The notes beneath the pieces were generated by a model. That model had not been told where the DNA came from, ran no database searches, and saw nothing but the letters and a program-made list of their open reading frames with translations. The position numbers and the translations under genes are program-made. From the NCBI RefSeq assembly GCF_000787855.1, contig NZ_BBPQ01000008.1:100696-164695 (forward strand): a DNA stretch of 64,000 bases. The letters run 5' to 3'. The DNA comes from Streptacidiphilus anmyonensis (lineage in GTDB: Bacteria > Actinomycetota > Actinomycetes > Streptomycetales > Streptomycetaceae). Within the stretch, counting starts at the first letter, position 1. Every line of letters begins with the position of its first letter. This document shows, one piece after another, positions 1 to 8,759 of the stretch.

Positions 1-416
1 GCCGTGGCGGGGGCGCGCCGCGGGAGGGGGCCGCCGTGCTGGAAGTGGATCGGGCGGCCGTAGCAGAAGCCGGCCTCGGGGTGGGCGTCCAGCAGAGCCG
101 CCGCGCGGCTCAGCGCGCCCGGGACCAGGCGGTCGTCGGCGGAGAGGAGGGCGCAGTAGTCGCCGTCGGCCCACTCCAGCAGGCCCTCGTTGTAGGTGGC
201 GATGTGTCCGCGGTTGGTCTCGTGGACGCGGACCTCGATGCGTTCGTCCTGCGCGGCGAGCTTGCGGGCGGCTTCGGCCGAGTCGTCCGGGGAGGCGTCG
301 TCGATGATCAGGACCCGGACGTCGACGCCCGGCTGTTCGTCGAGCACGCTGCGGACGCAGTCCTCCAGGTAGTGGCCGTACTTGTAGCAGGGGACGACGA
401 CGCTGACGCTGCTCAT
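1..416 (-). CDS. Family 2 glycosyltransferase, N-terminal part (cut by window edge)
   Basis: The gene starts at an ATG at 416 and runs off the left edge after 138 codons. The N-terminus (SVVVPCYKYGHYLEDCVRSV) is the GT-A nucleotide-binding strand and first helix of GT2 enzymes. DDASPDD follows near residue 40 and the metal-binding acidic motif SADDR near residue 94. Such enzymes move a sugar from a nucleotide donor to a growing glycan on the cytoplasmic side of the membrane. It lies at the end of a polysaccharide locus, separated from the upstream gene by a strong hairpin, and has no clear ribosome binding site. Donor and acceptor cannot be told. Confidence 0.85.
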   Translation of the reverse strand, partial: MSSVSVVVPCYKYGHYLEDCVRSVLDEQPGVDVRVLIIDDASPDDSAEAARKLAAQDERIEVRVHETNRGHIATYNEGLLEWADGDYCALLSADDRLVPGALSRAAALLDAHPEAGFCYGRPIHFQHGGPLPRRAPAT

Positions 417-433
417 GTCGGTGGGGCCAATCC

Positions 434-479
434 CCGGGCGGCGGGGAGCCGGCGCGAGGGCCGGCTCCCCGCCGCCCGG
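434..479 (-). terminator. 20-bp perfect hairpin downstream of the large secreted protein gene
   Basis: Arms 434-453 and 460-479 are exactly complementary over 20 bp with a 6-nt loop. It lies after the stop of the large secreted protein gene and before the glycosyltransferase that is read in the same direction. There is no T tract on either side, which is common for actinobacterial terminators. Confidence 0.75.
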
Positions 480-544
480 TGGGTCGGAACGGAAGGGAAC
501 GATGGTGCGGCTTCAGGTGCGGGTGCGGCTCGGCCGCGGCTGGG

Positions 545-3500
545 TCAGACGAACACCGGCAGCGTCAGGCCCGGTTCGAGCCGTCCCGGCGTCCAGTCGG
601 CGAACCGCGCGAACTTCGGGAAGTTCGCCGTGCCCGCCCCCGCGTGGTGCGGCAGGTGGGGACGCGGGTAGCCGGTGCTCAGCAGCCAGGTGCGGACTGC
701 CACCTCGTGCCCGTGCCGGTCCTGCGCGGTGAGCGTGATCCGGTAGGCGACGCCGTAGGCCAGCGGTCCGGCGGGCCGGAGGGTGACCTGGTGGGTGGCC
801 GGGTTGTAGCCGATGACGGCGGAGTAGCTGTCGTCGTCGGGCCAGTCCCCGGCGGACGGGGTGGTGCTGATGTCCGCGTCGACGGTGGCCGGGTCGGCGG
901 TGGCGGGCAGGGTCGCGGTGAGCGGGTGCGCCGCGTCCACGATCCGGTCGGGCCCGGTCGTGTGCGCGCCCTTGCCGGAGCCGGACAGCGGCGCGGCCGA
1001 CAGCGCGAGGCCCCCGGGCGCCGGCGCCGTCGCCGGGACCGCGGCCCCGGCGACGGTCGTCCGGCTGGCCACGCCACTGGTCCCGCTCGGCGAGAACACC
1101 GGGCTCACCCAGTAGTTGGCCGAGCCGGACGAACCGGTCGGGAAGGCCGAGGTGCTGCCGTAGGCGTAGACGCCGTTCGACGCGCCGCTCGCGTCGGCGG
1201 GGGCGCTCAGCGGGTAGGCCAGGTGGGCGCCGCTGAAGTAGCCCTCGTCGGCCGCGTAGTTGCCGTGCGGGGCGTGGTAGGAGACCACGTAGGTGGTGTT
1301 GGCGCTGATCGCGACAGGGGTCGCGAAGGTCAGCGTCTGCCAGCCCGAGGCGGTCTCGTTCGTGAAGGTGCCGGTGGCCAGGAGCGCCCCGGAGGACGAC
1401 CAGAGGGTGCCGGTGTGAGTGCCGGTGTTGCCGGTGCCCTTGTAGAAGGTGACGCCGGTGACGTTGCCCGCCACGGCGGCCTGGAAGCGGGCGCCCAGCT
1501 CGAGGGAGTTGGGGTCGGCGGTGGTGTCGGGCGTGCCCGGCAACGCGGTCGACGGCCACAGCGTGCAGGGGCAGTTGGTCGCGGGCGGGGTCGCGCTGGT
1601 GGTGAACGTCCAGGTGACCGGGGCTGTCATGGCGTTGCCCCACAGGTCGGAGACCTGCACCGACGCCGTGTAGACGGTGTTCAGGGCGAGCTGCGTGGAC
1701 GGCGTGAACGTCGCCACGTTGCCGGAGGTCACCGCGGCGGTCCCCGGGACGGCGGTGCCGTTGGGGGCCTTGACGGTGAAGGCCAGCGTGCTCTGGTCGA
1801 CGCTCTCGTTGAACGTGGCCGACACCGGGCTGGTGATGGAGACGTTGGTCGCGCCGGAGGTGGGCGACTTCACGGTCACCGACGGCGGCGTGGTGCTGGC
1901 CGTCGAGGTGTCCAGCACCACGTCCACCCAGTAGTTGCTGCCGTTCGAGGCGGTCGTCGGGAACGCGCTCGTCGAGCCGTAGTGGTAGACGCCGTTGCTG
2001 CCCGAAGCTCCGCCGCTCTGCAGTTCGGTGAGCGGCGCCAGGCCCGCGCTCTGGTTGGTGAAGTAGCCGCCGTCGTAGGAGTAGCCGCCGCTGGGCGCGA
2101 AGTAGGAGGCGACGTAGGTGGTGTTGGGCTTGACCGGGATCGGGGAGGCGAAGTTCAGCTGCTGCCACCCGGACGCGGTCTCGTTGGTGAAGGTGCCGGT
2201 CGCCAGCAGCTGGCCGCTCGCGCTCCAGAGGTTGCCGATGTGCGTGCCGGTGTTGGCGGTGGACTTGTAGAAGCGCACGGCGGTGATGGAACCGGGGCTG
2301 CTGGTCTGGAACTTGACGCCCAGTTCGACCGCGCTGCCGTCACCGGCGTTGACGGTGCCGGGAACGGAGTTGGCGGCGAAGACGGAGCAGGGGCACGCTT
2401 GCGGACCGACGGTGAGCGGCACCGAGGCGACCGCCCCCACGTTGGCGCTGTCGTCCTCGGCGCGGACCTGGATCTGGGCCGAGCCCTGCGCGGTCGGCGT
2501 CCACGAGTAGCTCCACGAGGTGAGCCCCGTGGCGGGGTTCCAGGTGGTTCCGCCGTCGGTGGAGACCTCGACCCGGGCCACGACGCCCCCGCCGTTGTCG
2601 GCGGCCGTGCCGGTGATCGTGACCGGCTTGAGCGCCGGGACGGTGCTGCCGGAGGACGGGCTGGTCACGGTGACGGTCGGGCCGACGGTGTCGGTGGAGG
2701 CGCTGGCGGCGACCAGGCCGCTCTGCAGGGTCACCGGCTGGAGGCCCATGTCGGCCAGGATGTTGACGGTGGCCTGCTGCATCCGGGCGTCCGCGGTGAC
2801 CACGGTCTGGCTGGGGTCGGAGGTCGGGACGTTGGTCAGGCCCCAGGACCACTGGACGGTGCCGGATCCGAAGACCAGGGCGTGCGAGGTCGGATCGCGG
2901 AACTCCACCAGGCTGTGGGTGGCCAGGCCGTTGCCGTAGTTGTTGCCCCAGTCCTCGCGCAGCGTCCCGTTCTCGACGTCCACGGTCGTCGAGGAGAGGT
3001 CGATCTCACCGCTCGGGCGGCTGGCGTCGGCCACGTCGCTGTCCCACTCGTAGCCGAGCGTGCCGGTCGGGAAGACGGCGGTCTGGGAGGGGGTGAGGTT
3101 CGCGACGGAGGTGTTGCGCCAGATGCGCAGCTTGGCGTAGTTGCCTGGCACGGTGATCGCGTCGCTGCGGTAGCCGTTGACCTGGAACAGGCTGCCGGTC
3201 AGCGCGTTCTCCGGCTCGTAGGGCTGGTTGTAGTTGGCGCTGGCCGGGTCCATCCAGGTGCCGGTCCAGGTGCCGCTCGGGTCCGCCACGCCGTCGGGCT
3301 GGGGGAACTCCAGCTTGGTCATCTTGTAGCAGACCAGGGTGCGGTTCGGCGTGTTGGAGCCGTCGACGCTGGGCGCGAGCCGGGTCTTCCAGAAGACCTC
3401 GTTCCCGCTGAAGAACGCCTCGTTGACGCCCGCCTTCCGGGCGGCCAGGACGTTGTCGTACTGGGCCTGGTTCCAGTACTCGTCGTGGCCGTCGGACATG

Positions 3501-4366
3501 AAGACCTTGTGGTTCAGCAGCAGTGAGCCGTTGGTCGACACGTCCAGACCCGAGACGTAGCTGACGTCGTATCCGTTCTGCTCCAGCCACGAGATCATCT
3601 CGTACTCGGAGCCGTACACGCCGTTGTCGCCGCCGATGTCCAGCGGACGGTTGTAGCTCACCTGGTAGGCGCGTCCGTCGGGCGCGGGTCCGTTGCCCTG
3701 GTAGAGGTTCTGGCCGCCCCACATGTTGTAGGCCTGCCAGGTCTCGTCGGAGGTCTGCACGACCATGGCCGAGTGGCTGGAGTCGTCGCGGACCACGAAC
3801 GGGTACGGCATCAGGCCGTTGCCGTCCGTCTGGTCGAAGTTGGCGATGTACAGGCCCGATACCGCGTCGCTCGGCACCGTCCAGCTGGCCGTGACCGGCC
3901 AGGCCCCGCAGTCGACCAGCCCGGTGGTGGCGCTGGTGTTGCAGGACGCCACCTTGGTGGCGTAGTCGGCCGGGTAGGTCTGCGCGGCCTGGGCGGCGGT
4001 GGACATCTCCCGCGCGCCGTCGCCGCCGTAGTAGCCGAGCCGGTAGATCTCGACGTGGTACGAGACCGGCGACTGGATCTTGAACTGGATGGTGGAGCCC
4101 GGCGTCACGCTCTCCTGGGTGGAGAAGCCCTGGATGTCGCCCCACGCGTTGGGCGAGAACCAGTCCGACATCGGCGTGCCGGGCTTGGAGTTCTCGCAGA
4201 CGATCGGGTTGGAGCCGGTCCCGCACGGATCGGAGACCGCGTGGGCCGCCGAGCCGGCGGCCAGCGGCAGGAGCAGGGCGGCCAGCGTCGCCAGCACGGC
4301 GAGCAGGCCGAGCCGGATGCGGGCTTGACTTCGTATGGGTCGGTTGCTTCGGACGGTGCGTTTCAT
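545..4366 (-). CDS. Large secreted protein: N,N-dimethylformamidase-like domain, Ig-like domains and two DUF4082 modules
   Basis: The 1273-residue protein has a basic N-terminus and a hydrophobic signal segment (about residues 17-43, cleavage likely after AHA). Residues about 60-550 resemble the large-subunit fold of N,N-dimethylformamidase (motifs MSDGHDEYW and FFSGNEVFW). Then come an Ig-like domain (about 565-655), a DUF4082 module starting with CPCSVF (about 655-815), a Big_5-type domain (about 825-925), a second DUF4082 module starting with CPCTLW (about 930-1095) and a further Ig-like tail. The two DUF4082 modules share long identical stretches such as LLATGTFTNETASGWQ, so they arose by duplication. 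The protein is probably exported and may bind or modify the polysaccharide encoded beside it; its enzymatic activity is not established. A perfect 20-bp palindrome lies 45 bp upstream. Confidence 0.85.
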   Translation of the reverse strand: MKRTVRSNRPIRSQARIRLGLLAVLATLAALLLPLAAGSAAHAVSDPCGTGSNPIVCENSKPGTPMSDWFSPNAWGDIQGFSTQESVTPGSTIQFKIQSPVSYHVEIYRLGYYGGDGAREMSTAAQAAQTYPADYATKVASCNTSATTGLVDCGAWPVTASWTVPSDAVSGLYIANFDQTDGNGLMPYPFVVRDDSSHSAMVVQTSDETWQAYNMWGGQNLYQGNGPAPDGRAYQVSYNRPLDIGGDNGVYGSEYEMISWLEQNGYDVSYVSGLDVSTNGSLLLNHKVFMSDGHDEYWNQAQYDNVLAARKAGVNEAFFSGNEVFWKTRLAPSVDGSNTPNRTLVCYKMTKLEFPQPDGVADPSGTWTGTWMDPASANYNQPYEPENALTGSLFQVNGYRSDAITVPGNYAKLRIWRNTSVANLTPSQTAVFPTGTLGYEWDSDVADASRPSGEIDLSSTTVDVENGTLREDWGNNYGNGLATHSLVEFRDPTSHALVFGSGTVQWSWGLTNVPTSDPSQTVVTADARMQQATVNILADMGLQPVTLQSGLVAASASTDTVGPTVTVTSPSSGSTVPALKPVTITGTAADNGGGVVARVEVSTDGGTTWNPATGLTSWSYSWTPTAQGSAQIQVRAEDDSANVGAVASVPLTVGPQACPCSVFAANSVPGTVNAGDGSAVELGVKFQTSSPGSITAVRFYKSTANTGTHIGNLWSASGQLLATGTFTNETASGWQQLNFASPIPVKPNTTYVASYFAPSGGYSYDGGYFTNQSAGLAPLTELQSGGASGSNGVYHYGSTSAFPTTASNGSNYWVDVVLDTSTASTTPPSVTVKSPTSGATNVSITSPVSATFNESVDQSTLAFTVKAPNGTAVPGTAAVTSGNVATFTPSTQLALNTVYTASVQVSDLWGNAMTAPVTWTFTTSATPPATNCPCTLWPSTALPGTPDTTADPNSLELGARFQAAVAGNVTGVTFYKGTGNTGTHTGTLWSSSGALLATGTFTNETASGWQTLTFATPVAISANTTYVVSYHAPHGNYAADEGYFSGAHLAYPLSAPADASGASNGVYAYGSTSAFPTGSSGSANYWVSPVFSPSGTSGVASRTTVAGAAVPATAPAPGGLALSAAPLSGSGKGAHTTGPDRIVDAAHPLTATLPATADPATVDADISTTPSAGDWPDDDSYSAVIGYNPATHQVTLRPAGPLAYGVAYRITLTAQDRHGHEVAVRTWLLSTGYPRPHLPHHAGAGTANFPKFARFADWTPGRLEPGLTLPVFV

Positions 4367-4410
4367 GGTTTCCCCGGGGTACAGCAGCTCGTGCGGCTTA
4401 ACGCGGAGGC

Positions 4411-4430
4411 GGCGTCAGGGCCCTGACGCC
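4411..4430. promoter_or_regulatory. Perfect 20-bp palindrome upstream of the large secreted protein gene
   Basis: GGCGTCAGGGCCCTGACGCC is a perfect dyad without spacer, 45 bp upstream of the start codon at 4366 and downstream of the aminotransferase stop. It could be an operator or the tip of a terminator hairpin; with no loop, a protein-binding site is the simpler reading. No T tract is present. Confidence 0.45.
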
Positions 4431-4480
4431 GTCCGCGCGATGACGACGCCTCCCGGCGTCGCGCGACCAGTTCTCCTCGA

Positions 4481-4590
4481 TGTGGTGCCGTCGTGCGGTA
4501 CTGCTGTGGTGCGGTGGAGCGGGTGCTGCGGTGGTGCGGCTTTTGCGGTGGAGCGGTGGTGCCGTGGTGCGTCCGTGCGGTGGTGCGCCC
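4481..4590. repeat. Low-complexity GTGCGGTGG-type repeats
   Basis: About 110 bp of intergenic sequence is built from irregular GTGCGGTGG / GAGCGGTGG units between the aminotransferase stop and the large secreted protein gene. No convincing gene or RNA is visible in it. Confidence 0.6.
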
Positions 4591-4591
4591 G

Positions 4592-5707
4592 TCAGCCCAG
4601 AGCGCCGGTCAGCGCGTCCACGACGCGGGCCTGCTGATCGGCGGTCAGGTGCGGGTGGAGCGGGAGCGAGAGGATCTCCTCTGCGGCCCGCTCGGCCTGG
4701 GGGAAGGAGCCTGGGCCGAGGCCCAGACGGGCGAAGGCCGGGGTGAGGTGCACGGGCGTCGGGTAGTGGATCGCCGCGCCGATCCCGGCCGCGTTCAACT
4801 TGCCCACGACGGCGTCCCGGTCCGCGCCGGGTACGCGCACCACGTAGAGGTGCCAGACGTGTTCGTTGCCCTCGGCGGCGGTGGGCGGCACGACCCTGCC
4901 GTCCGCGGCGAGCCCGGCCAGCAGCTCCCCGTAGCGGGCGGCCGCGTCCCGTCGCGCCTGGTTCCACCCGGCGAGGCGGGCCAGCTTGGCCCGCAGGACC
5001 ACCGCCTGGAGACCGTCGAGGCGGCTGTTGAAGCCGGCCAGGTCGTGCCGGTACTTCACCGTGCTGCCGTGGTTGGCCAGCGACCTCACCGTGGCGGCGA
5101 GTTCGGGATCGTCGGTGAGCACCGCGCCGGCGTCGCCGTACGCGCCCAGGTTCTTGCCGGGGTAGAAGCTCGTCGCGGCGATCCCGCCCTGGCCGGGCGT
5201 GCGCCCGTTCCGGCTCGCCCCCTGGCTCTGGGCCGCGTCCTCGACGACGCGGACGTGCGAGGGAAGCGCGGCGGCGAGCTCGGCGGCAGGCGCCGGCTGG
5301 CCGTAGAGGTGCACCGGCACGACGGCGCGCGTGTCCGGGCCGATGGCGTCGAGGGCGGCGTCCGGGTCGATGAGGTAGCTGTCCGGCAGGCAGTCCACCA
5401 GCACCGGCACCGCGCCCAGGCGCGCGGTGGCGCCGGCGGTCGCGATGAAGGTGTTGGCGGGCAGCACGACCTCGTCCCCGGCGGTGACGCCCGCCGCGCG
5501 CAGCGCGAGTTCGACCGCGTCGGTGCCGTTGGCCACGCCCACACAGTGCGCGACGCCGCCGAACGCGGCGTACTCCCGCTCGAACGCGGCGACTTCCTCC
5601 CCGCCGACGAACGCGGTGCGGGCGAGCACGCGGTCGAACCCGGCACGGATCTCGTCCGCGATCTCGGCATGCGCCGCGCCCAGGTCGACGAGGTGGATCT
5701 GGTCCAT
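4592..5707 (-). CDS. DegT/DnrJ/EryC1/StrS family sugar aminotransferase
   Basis: This PLP-dependent enzyme of 371 residues transfers an amino group, normally from glutamate, to a keto sugar bound to a nucleotide. The internal-aldimine lysine lies in SFYPGKNLGAYGDAGA and the PLP-binding aspartate in VVEDAAQSQGA. An upstream in-frame extension to 5776 is rejected because the ATG at 5707 has an AGGAG site about 10 nt before it and begins the conserved IHLVDLG core. It is separated from the acetyltransferase gene by one arm of a dispersed repeat. Together with the Gfo/Idh oxidoreductase and the WbpD-like acetyltransferase it could complete a 3-acetamido sugar pathway; that assignment is inferred. 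Confidence 0.9.
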   Translation of the reverse strand: MDQIHLVDLGAAHAEIADEIRAGFDRVLARTAFVGGEEVAAFEREYAAFGGVAHCVGVANGTDAVELALRAAGVTAGDEVVLPANTFIATAGATARLGAVPVLVDCLPDSYLIDPDAALDAIGPDTRAVVPVHLYGQPAPAAELAAALPSHVRVVEDAAQSQGASRNGRTPGQGGIAATSFYPGKNLGAYGDAGAVLTDDPELAATVRSLANHGSTVKYRHDLAGFNSRLDGLQAVVLRAKLARLAGWNQARRDAAARYGELLAGLAADGRVVPPTAAEGNEHVWHLYVVRVPGADRDAVVGKLNAAGIGAAIHYPTPVHLTPAFARLGLGPGSFPQAERAAEEILSLPLHPHLTADQQARVVDALTGALG

Positions 5708-5732
5708 CGGTCGGTACTCCTGTCGTATGGGG

Positions 5733-5888
5733 GAGTTGCACGATCCAGGGGCGCGAGGAACCGCGCGGTCAACCACTGATGGGCGGATGGCCCTGGGCGT
5801 TCGGTGTGCTTCCTCCCTGGGTGGCTTGCCGCGCCCCGCGGCGGAGCCGCAGATCGGAAGAGCCTCGCGCCCCTGGGAGGTGCAACTC
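5733..5888. repeat. Dispersed partly palindromic repeat, copy A
   Basis: The outer arms GAGTTGCAC (5733-5741) and GTGCAACTC (5880-5888) are inverted copies, as are CAGGGGCGCGAGG (5746-5758) and CCTCGCGCCCCTG (5863-5875). The reverse complement of 22021-22145 aligns along most of its length. Its right half is translated as the C-terminal tail of the acetyltransferase ending at 5769. Similar elements of this sequence type are common between genes in Streptomyces. Confidence 0.8.
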
Positions 5889-6542
5889 GTTGAGGACTGG
5901 CTCGGGAACCGCGCGGAGCCTCCGGGCCGGGCTGCCGATCCAGACCTCGCCCGCCGGGAGGTCGTCCAGCAGCAGCGCGCCCAGGCCCAGTTGCGACCAC
6001 GCGCCCACGCTGACGCCCTCGCGGACGAGCGCGCCCGCGCCCACGTACGCGCCCACGCCCACCTCGACGCCGCCGCCCAGGCGCACGCCGGAGGCGATCG
6101 TGGCGAAGTCCCCGACGATGTCGTCGTGCGTCAGCACGACCTGCGGCATCACGGCCACATGCGCTCCGAGCCGCACCGCCGCCGTCAGCGCGCAGTGCGC
6201 GAGCAGCACCGAGCCGGGGCCGACGGACGCGCTGTCCGCGACCGCCGCCGTGGGGTGGATCACCGTCGCGTACCGCTGCTCCGGCAGCCCGAGGCGGCGG
6301 ACCAGCCGGGCACGGCCGGCCCAGTCGCGCGGGTTGCCGACGCAGACCACCACGGGCGCGTCGGGGTGGGCGTGCACGAGCTCGCTGCCGCCGAGGACCG
6401 GGACCCCGTCGACCTCCGTGCCGTGGCGGGCCGCGTCGTCGTCCAGGTGGCCCAGCACCGCGTCGGGGCCGTCGGCGGCGCGCGCGGCCTGCGCGGTCTC
6501 CCGCGCGAAGCCGCCCGCGCCGACGATCAGCAGGCCCTTCAC
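5769..6542 (-). CDS. NeuD/PglD-like sugar O/N-acyltransferase
   Basis: The 257-residue protein has an N-terminal Rossmann-like segment (LLIVGAGGFARETAQAA) and a C-terminal left-handed beta-helix of hexapeptide repeats (about residues 95-210), the layout of the NeuD/PglD family. These enzymes acetylate amino groups of nucleotide-bound sugars. The GTG start overlaps the aminotransferase stop by 4 nt (GTGA), so the two are translationally coupled and probably act in sequence. The last 40 or so residues (from about NELHLPGARG) are encoded by a dispersed intergenic repeat and are unlikely to belong to the family fold. Confidence 0.85.
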   Translation of the reverse strand: MKGLLIVGAGGFARETAQAARAADGPDAVLGHLDDDAARHGTEVDGVPVLGGSELVHAHPDAPVVVCVGNPRDWAGRARLVRRLGLPEQRYATVIHPTAAVADSASVGPGSVLLAHCALTAAVRLGAHVAVMPQVVLTHDDIVGDFATIASGVRLGGGVEVGVGAYVGAGALVREGVSVGAWSQLGLGALLLDDLPAGEVWIGSPARRLRAVPEPVLNELHLPGARGSSDLRLRRGARQATQGGSTPNAQGHPPISG

Positions 6543-7687
6543 CGCGGGGCCTCGCGGGCCAGCGCCTCGACCACGCGGTCCTGCTGCTGCTCCGTCATGG
6601 TGTGGAAGAGCGGCAGGATCAGCGAGTCGCGGGTGATCCGTTCGGTGACGGGCAGGTCCGCGTGCGGGTGGTCCGCGTAGGCGGGCTCCAGGTGGGCGGC
6701 CATGATGCCGCGCCGCGCTGAGATCCCGGCCTCGGCCAGACCGGCCAGCACCGCGTCGCGGCCCTCGGGCCAGCCGTCCTCCGGGAGCACCCAGTAGGAC
6801 TGGAAGGTGGTCGTCCCGTGCGCGGGGTCGCGGACCGGTCGCAGCCGCGGCAACTCGGCGGCGAGCAGCGCGTCGTAGCGGGCTGCCAGCGCCCGGCGTC
6901 GCCCCACGACCTCGTCGAGCTTGCCGAGCTGGACCAGGCCGACCGCGGCCTGGATGTCCGTCATCCGGTAGTTGAAGCCGACCTCCAGGTACTGCTCCAG
7001 CACCGGGGTGCGGCTGGCGTGGCGCTCGGCGGCGGAGGCGTTCATGCCGTGCTCGCGCAGTCGCCGCAGCCGGGCGGCGACCTCGGCGTCGTCGGTGGTG
7101 ACCATGCCGCCCTCGCCGGTGGTGATCACCTTGCGCGGGTGGAAGGACCAGGCCGCGAGCAGCGCGCCCGCGCCGACCGGGCCGCCGGCCACGGTCGCGC
7201 CGATCGCGCAGGCCGCGTCCTCGACGATCGCGACGTCCCACTGGGCGCACGCCTTGCGTACGGCCTCGACGTCCGCCGGCACGCCGCCCTGGTGGACCAG
7301 GACGACGGCGCGGGTGCGCTCGCCGCGCACGGCGGCGATCGTCTCGGCGGTCAGGTTGCCCGTCGCCAGGTCCACGTCGGCGAAGACGGGCTCCGCGCCG
7401 ACGTAGCGGACCGCGTTGGCGGTGGCGATGAAGGAGAGCGAGGGCACCACGACCTCGTCGCCGGGCCCGAGGCCCAATGCGACGAGGGACAGGTGCAGCG
7501 CGGTGGTGCAGGAGCTGACGGCGACGCCGTGGGCGGCGCCGACCCGCTCGGCGAAGGCCTGCTCGAAGGCGGCGACGCGCGGCCCCTGCGCGACCCAGCC
7601 GGAGCGGACCGCCTCGGCGGCGGCCTGCGCCTCCTCCTCGCCGAGCCAGGGCACCATGACCGGGATCCGGTCCTGCGCCCCGCTCAT
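6539..7687 (-). CDS. DegT/DnrJ/EryC1/StrS family sugar aminotransferase
   Basis: The 382-residue PLP enzyme has its catalytic lysine in SFHPRKVITTGEGG, the PLP phosphate-binding start in SSCTTALHLSL and the acidic PLP contact in VEDAACAIGA. The ATG overlaps the stop of the upstream epimerase by 4 nt (ATGA), and its own stop overlaps the acetyltransferase start by 4 nt. The three genes therefore form a tight unit: epimerase/dehydratase makes a keto sugar, this enzyme aminates it, and the NeuD-like protein acetylates it. That order resembles bacillosamine- or perosamine-type pathways; the exact sugar cannot be read from sequence. Confidence 0.9.
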   Translation of the reverse strand: MSGAQDRIPVMVPWLGEEEAQAAAEAVRSGWVAQGPRVAAFEQAFAERVGAAHGVAVSSCTTALHLSLVALGLGPGDEVVVPSLSFIATANAVRYVGAEPVFADVDLATGNLTAETIAAVRGERTRAVVLVHQGGVPADVEAVRKACAQWDVAIVEDAACAIGATVAGGPVGAGALLAAWSFHPRKVITTGEGGMVTTDDAEVAARLRRLREHGMNASAAERHASRTPVLEQYLEVGFNYRMTDIQAAVGLVQLGKLDEVVGRRRALAARYDALLAAELPRLRPVRDPAHGTTTFQSYWVLPEDGWPEGRDAVLAGLAEAGISARRGIMAAHLEPAYADHPHADLPVTERITRDSLILPLFHTMTEQQQDRVVEALAREAPR

Positions 7688-8697
7688 GCCCCGGCCTCCG
7701 CCACCGCCGCTGCCGCGTCGGCGGCGCGCTCGGCGCGCCACCAGGCGACCAGGTCGGCGAGCCCAGTGCGCATGTCGATCTCGGCCCGGAAGCCGAGCCG
7801 CTGCGCCGCGTTCTCGATCTCCGCGAGCCGCCGCGTCACGCCGTTGACGGCGCGGGCCGGGCCGTGGACCGGGGCGAGGTCGGACCCCATGGCCTCCAGC
7901 AGGCCCTGCGCCAGCTGGAGCAGGCTGGTCTCGCTGCCGCTGGCGACGTTGAAGACCTCGTCGGTCAGCTCCGACTCCGCCGCCAGCAGGTTGGCGCGGG
8001 CGATGTCGCGGACGTCGACGAAGTCCATGGTCTGGGTGCCGTCGCCGAGGATCAGCGGGGGCTCGCCGGACTCGATCCGCTCCATCCAGCGGATCAGCAC
8101 CTCGGTGTAGAGGCCGTGGATGTCCATCCGCGGTCCGTAGACGTTGAAGTAGCGCAGCGCCACGTAGTCCAGCCCGTACATGGCGTGGAAGCTGCGCAGC
8201 ATGCCCTCGTTGAAGGCCTTGGCCGCGCCGTAGAAGGTGTCGTTGTTGTAGGGGTGGTGGCGCTCGGTGGTCGGGAAGGTCTCGGCGAGCCCGTAGACCG
8301 AGGCCGAGGAGGAGGCGACCAGCTTGCCGACGCCGGCCTGGACGGCCGCCTCCAGGACGTTGAAGGTGCCGTCGACCATGACCTCGTTCGCCAGCCGCGG
8401 CTCCTCCGCGCACTGGGTGATCCGGATGGCGGCGAGGTGGAAGACCAGCTCGGCGCCCTCGGTGGCCTTGCGGACGGTGTCGGCGTCGCGGATGTCGCCC
8501 TCGACGACCTCCACCACGCCGCTCGGCAGCGCGGTGGCCAGGTTGGCCATCCGCCCGCGCACGAAGTTGTCGAGGACGGTGACCTTCTCGGCCCCGTGCT
8601 GCACCAGCAGGTCGACCAGATTGGAGCCGATGGTGCCCGCTCCGCCCGTCACCAGGATCCGCTTGCCGCGTACGCTGCCCAAGTCGCTTTCCTTCAT
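7684..8697 (-). CDS. NAD-dependent sugar epimerase/dehydratase (extended SDR)
   Basis: The 337-residue protein begins with a Rossmann fold motif GGAGTIGS near residue 18 and has the YxxxK catalytic pair in FYGAAKAF (about residue 160), the layout of extended SDR enzymes of the GalE/RmlB/WbpP type. It acts on a nucleotide-activated sugar in the cytoplasm. The start ATG at 8697 has an upstream GGTAAC/GGTGT context but no strong Shine-Dalgarno. It is the first gene of a three-gene overlapping unit with an aminotransferase and an acetyltransferase. Whether it epimerises or dehydrates is not decided. Confidence 0.88.
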   Translation of the reverse strand: MKESDLGSVRGKRILVTGGAGTIGSNLVDLLVQHGAEKVTVLDNFVRGRMANLATALPSGVVEVVEGDIRDADTVRKATEGAELVFHLAAIRITQCAEEPRLANEVMVDGTFNVLEAAVQAGVGKLVASSSASVYGLAETFPTTERHHPYNNDTFYGAAKAFNEGMLRSFHAMYGLDYVALRYFNVYGPRMDIHGLYTEVLIRWMERIESGEPPLILGDGTQTMDFVDVRDIARANLLAAESELTDEVFNVASGSETSLLQLAQGLLEAMGSDLAPVHGPARAVNGVTRRLAEIENAAQRLGFRAEIDMRTGLADLVAWWRAERAADAAAAVAEAGA

Positions 8698-8759
8698 GAG
8701 GTGTTACCGGTGCTTTCGGTTCTGTTGCGCTGACTGCCGTCCAGTGCCCCGGCAGCCGT

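Noticed and set aside
479-3526. Long open frame on the plus strand opposite the large secreted protein
   Set aside because: It is a GC-skew shadow: Arg/Gly/Val-rich, no domain, no start site. The minus-strand frame has a signal peptide and recognisable domains.
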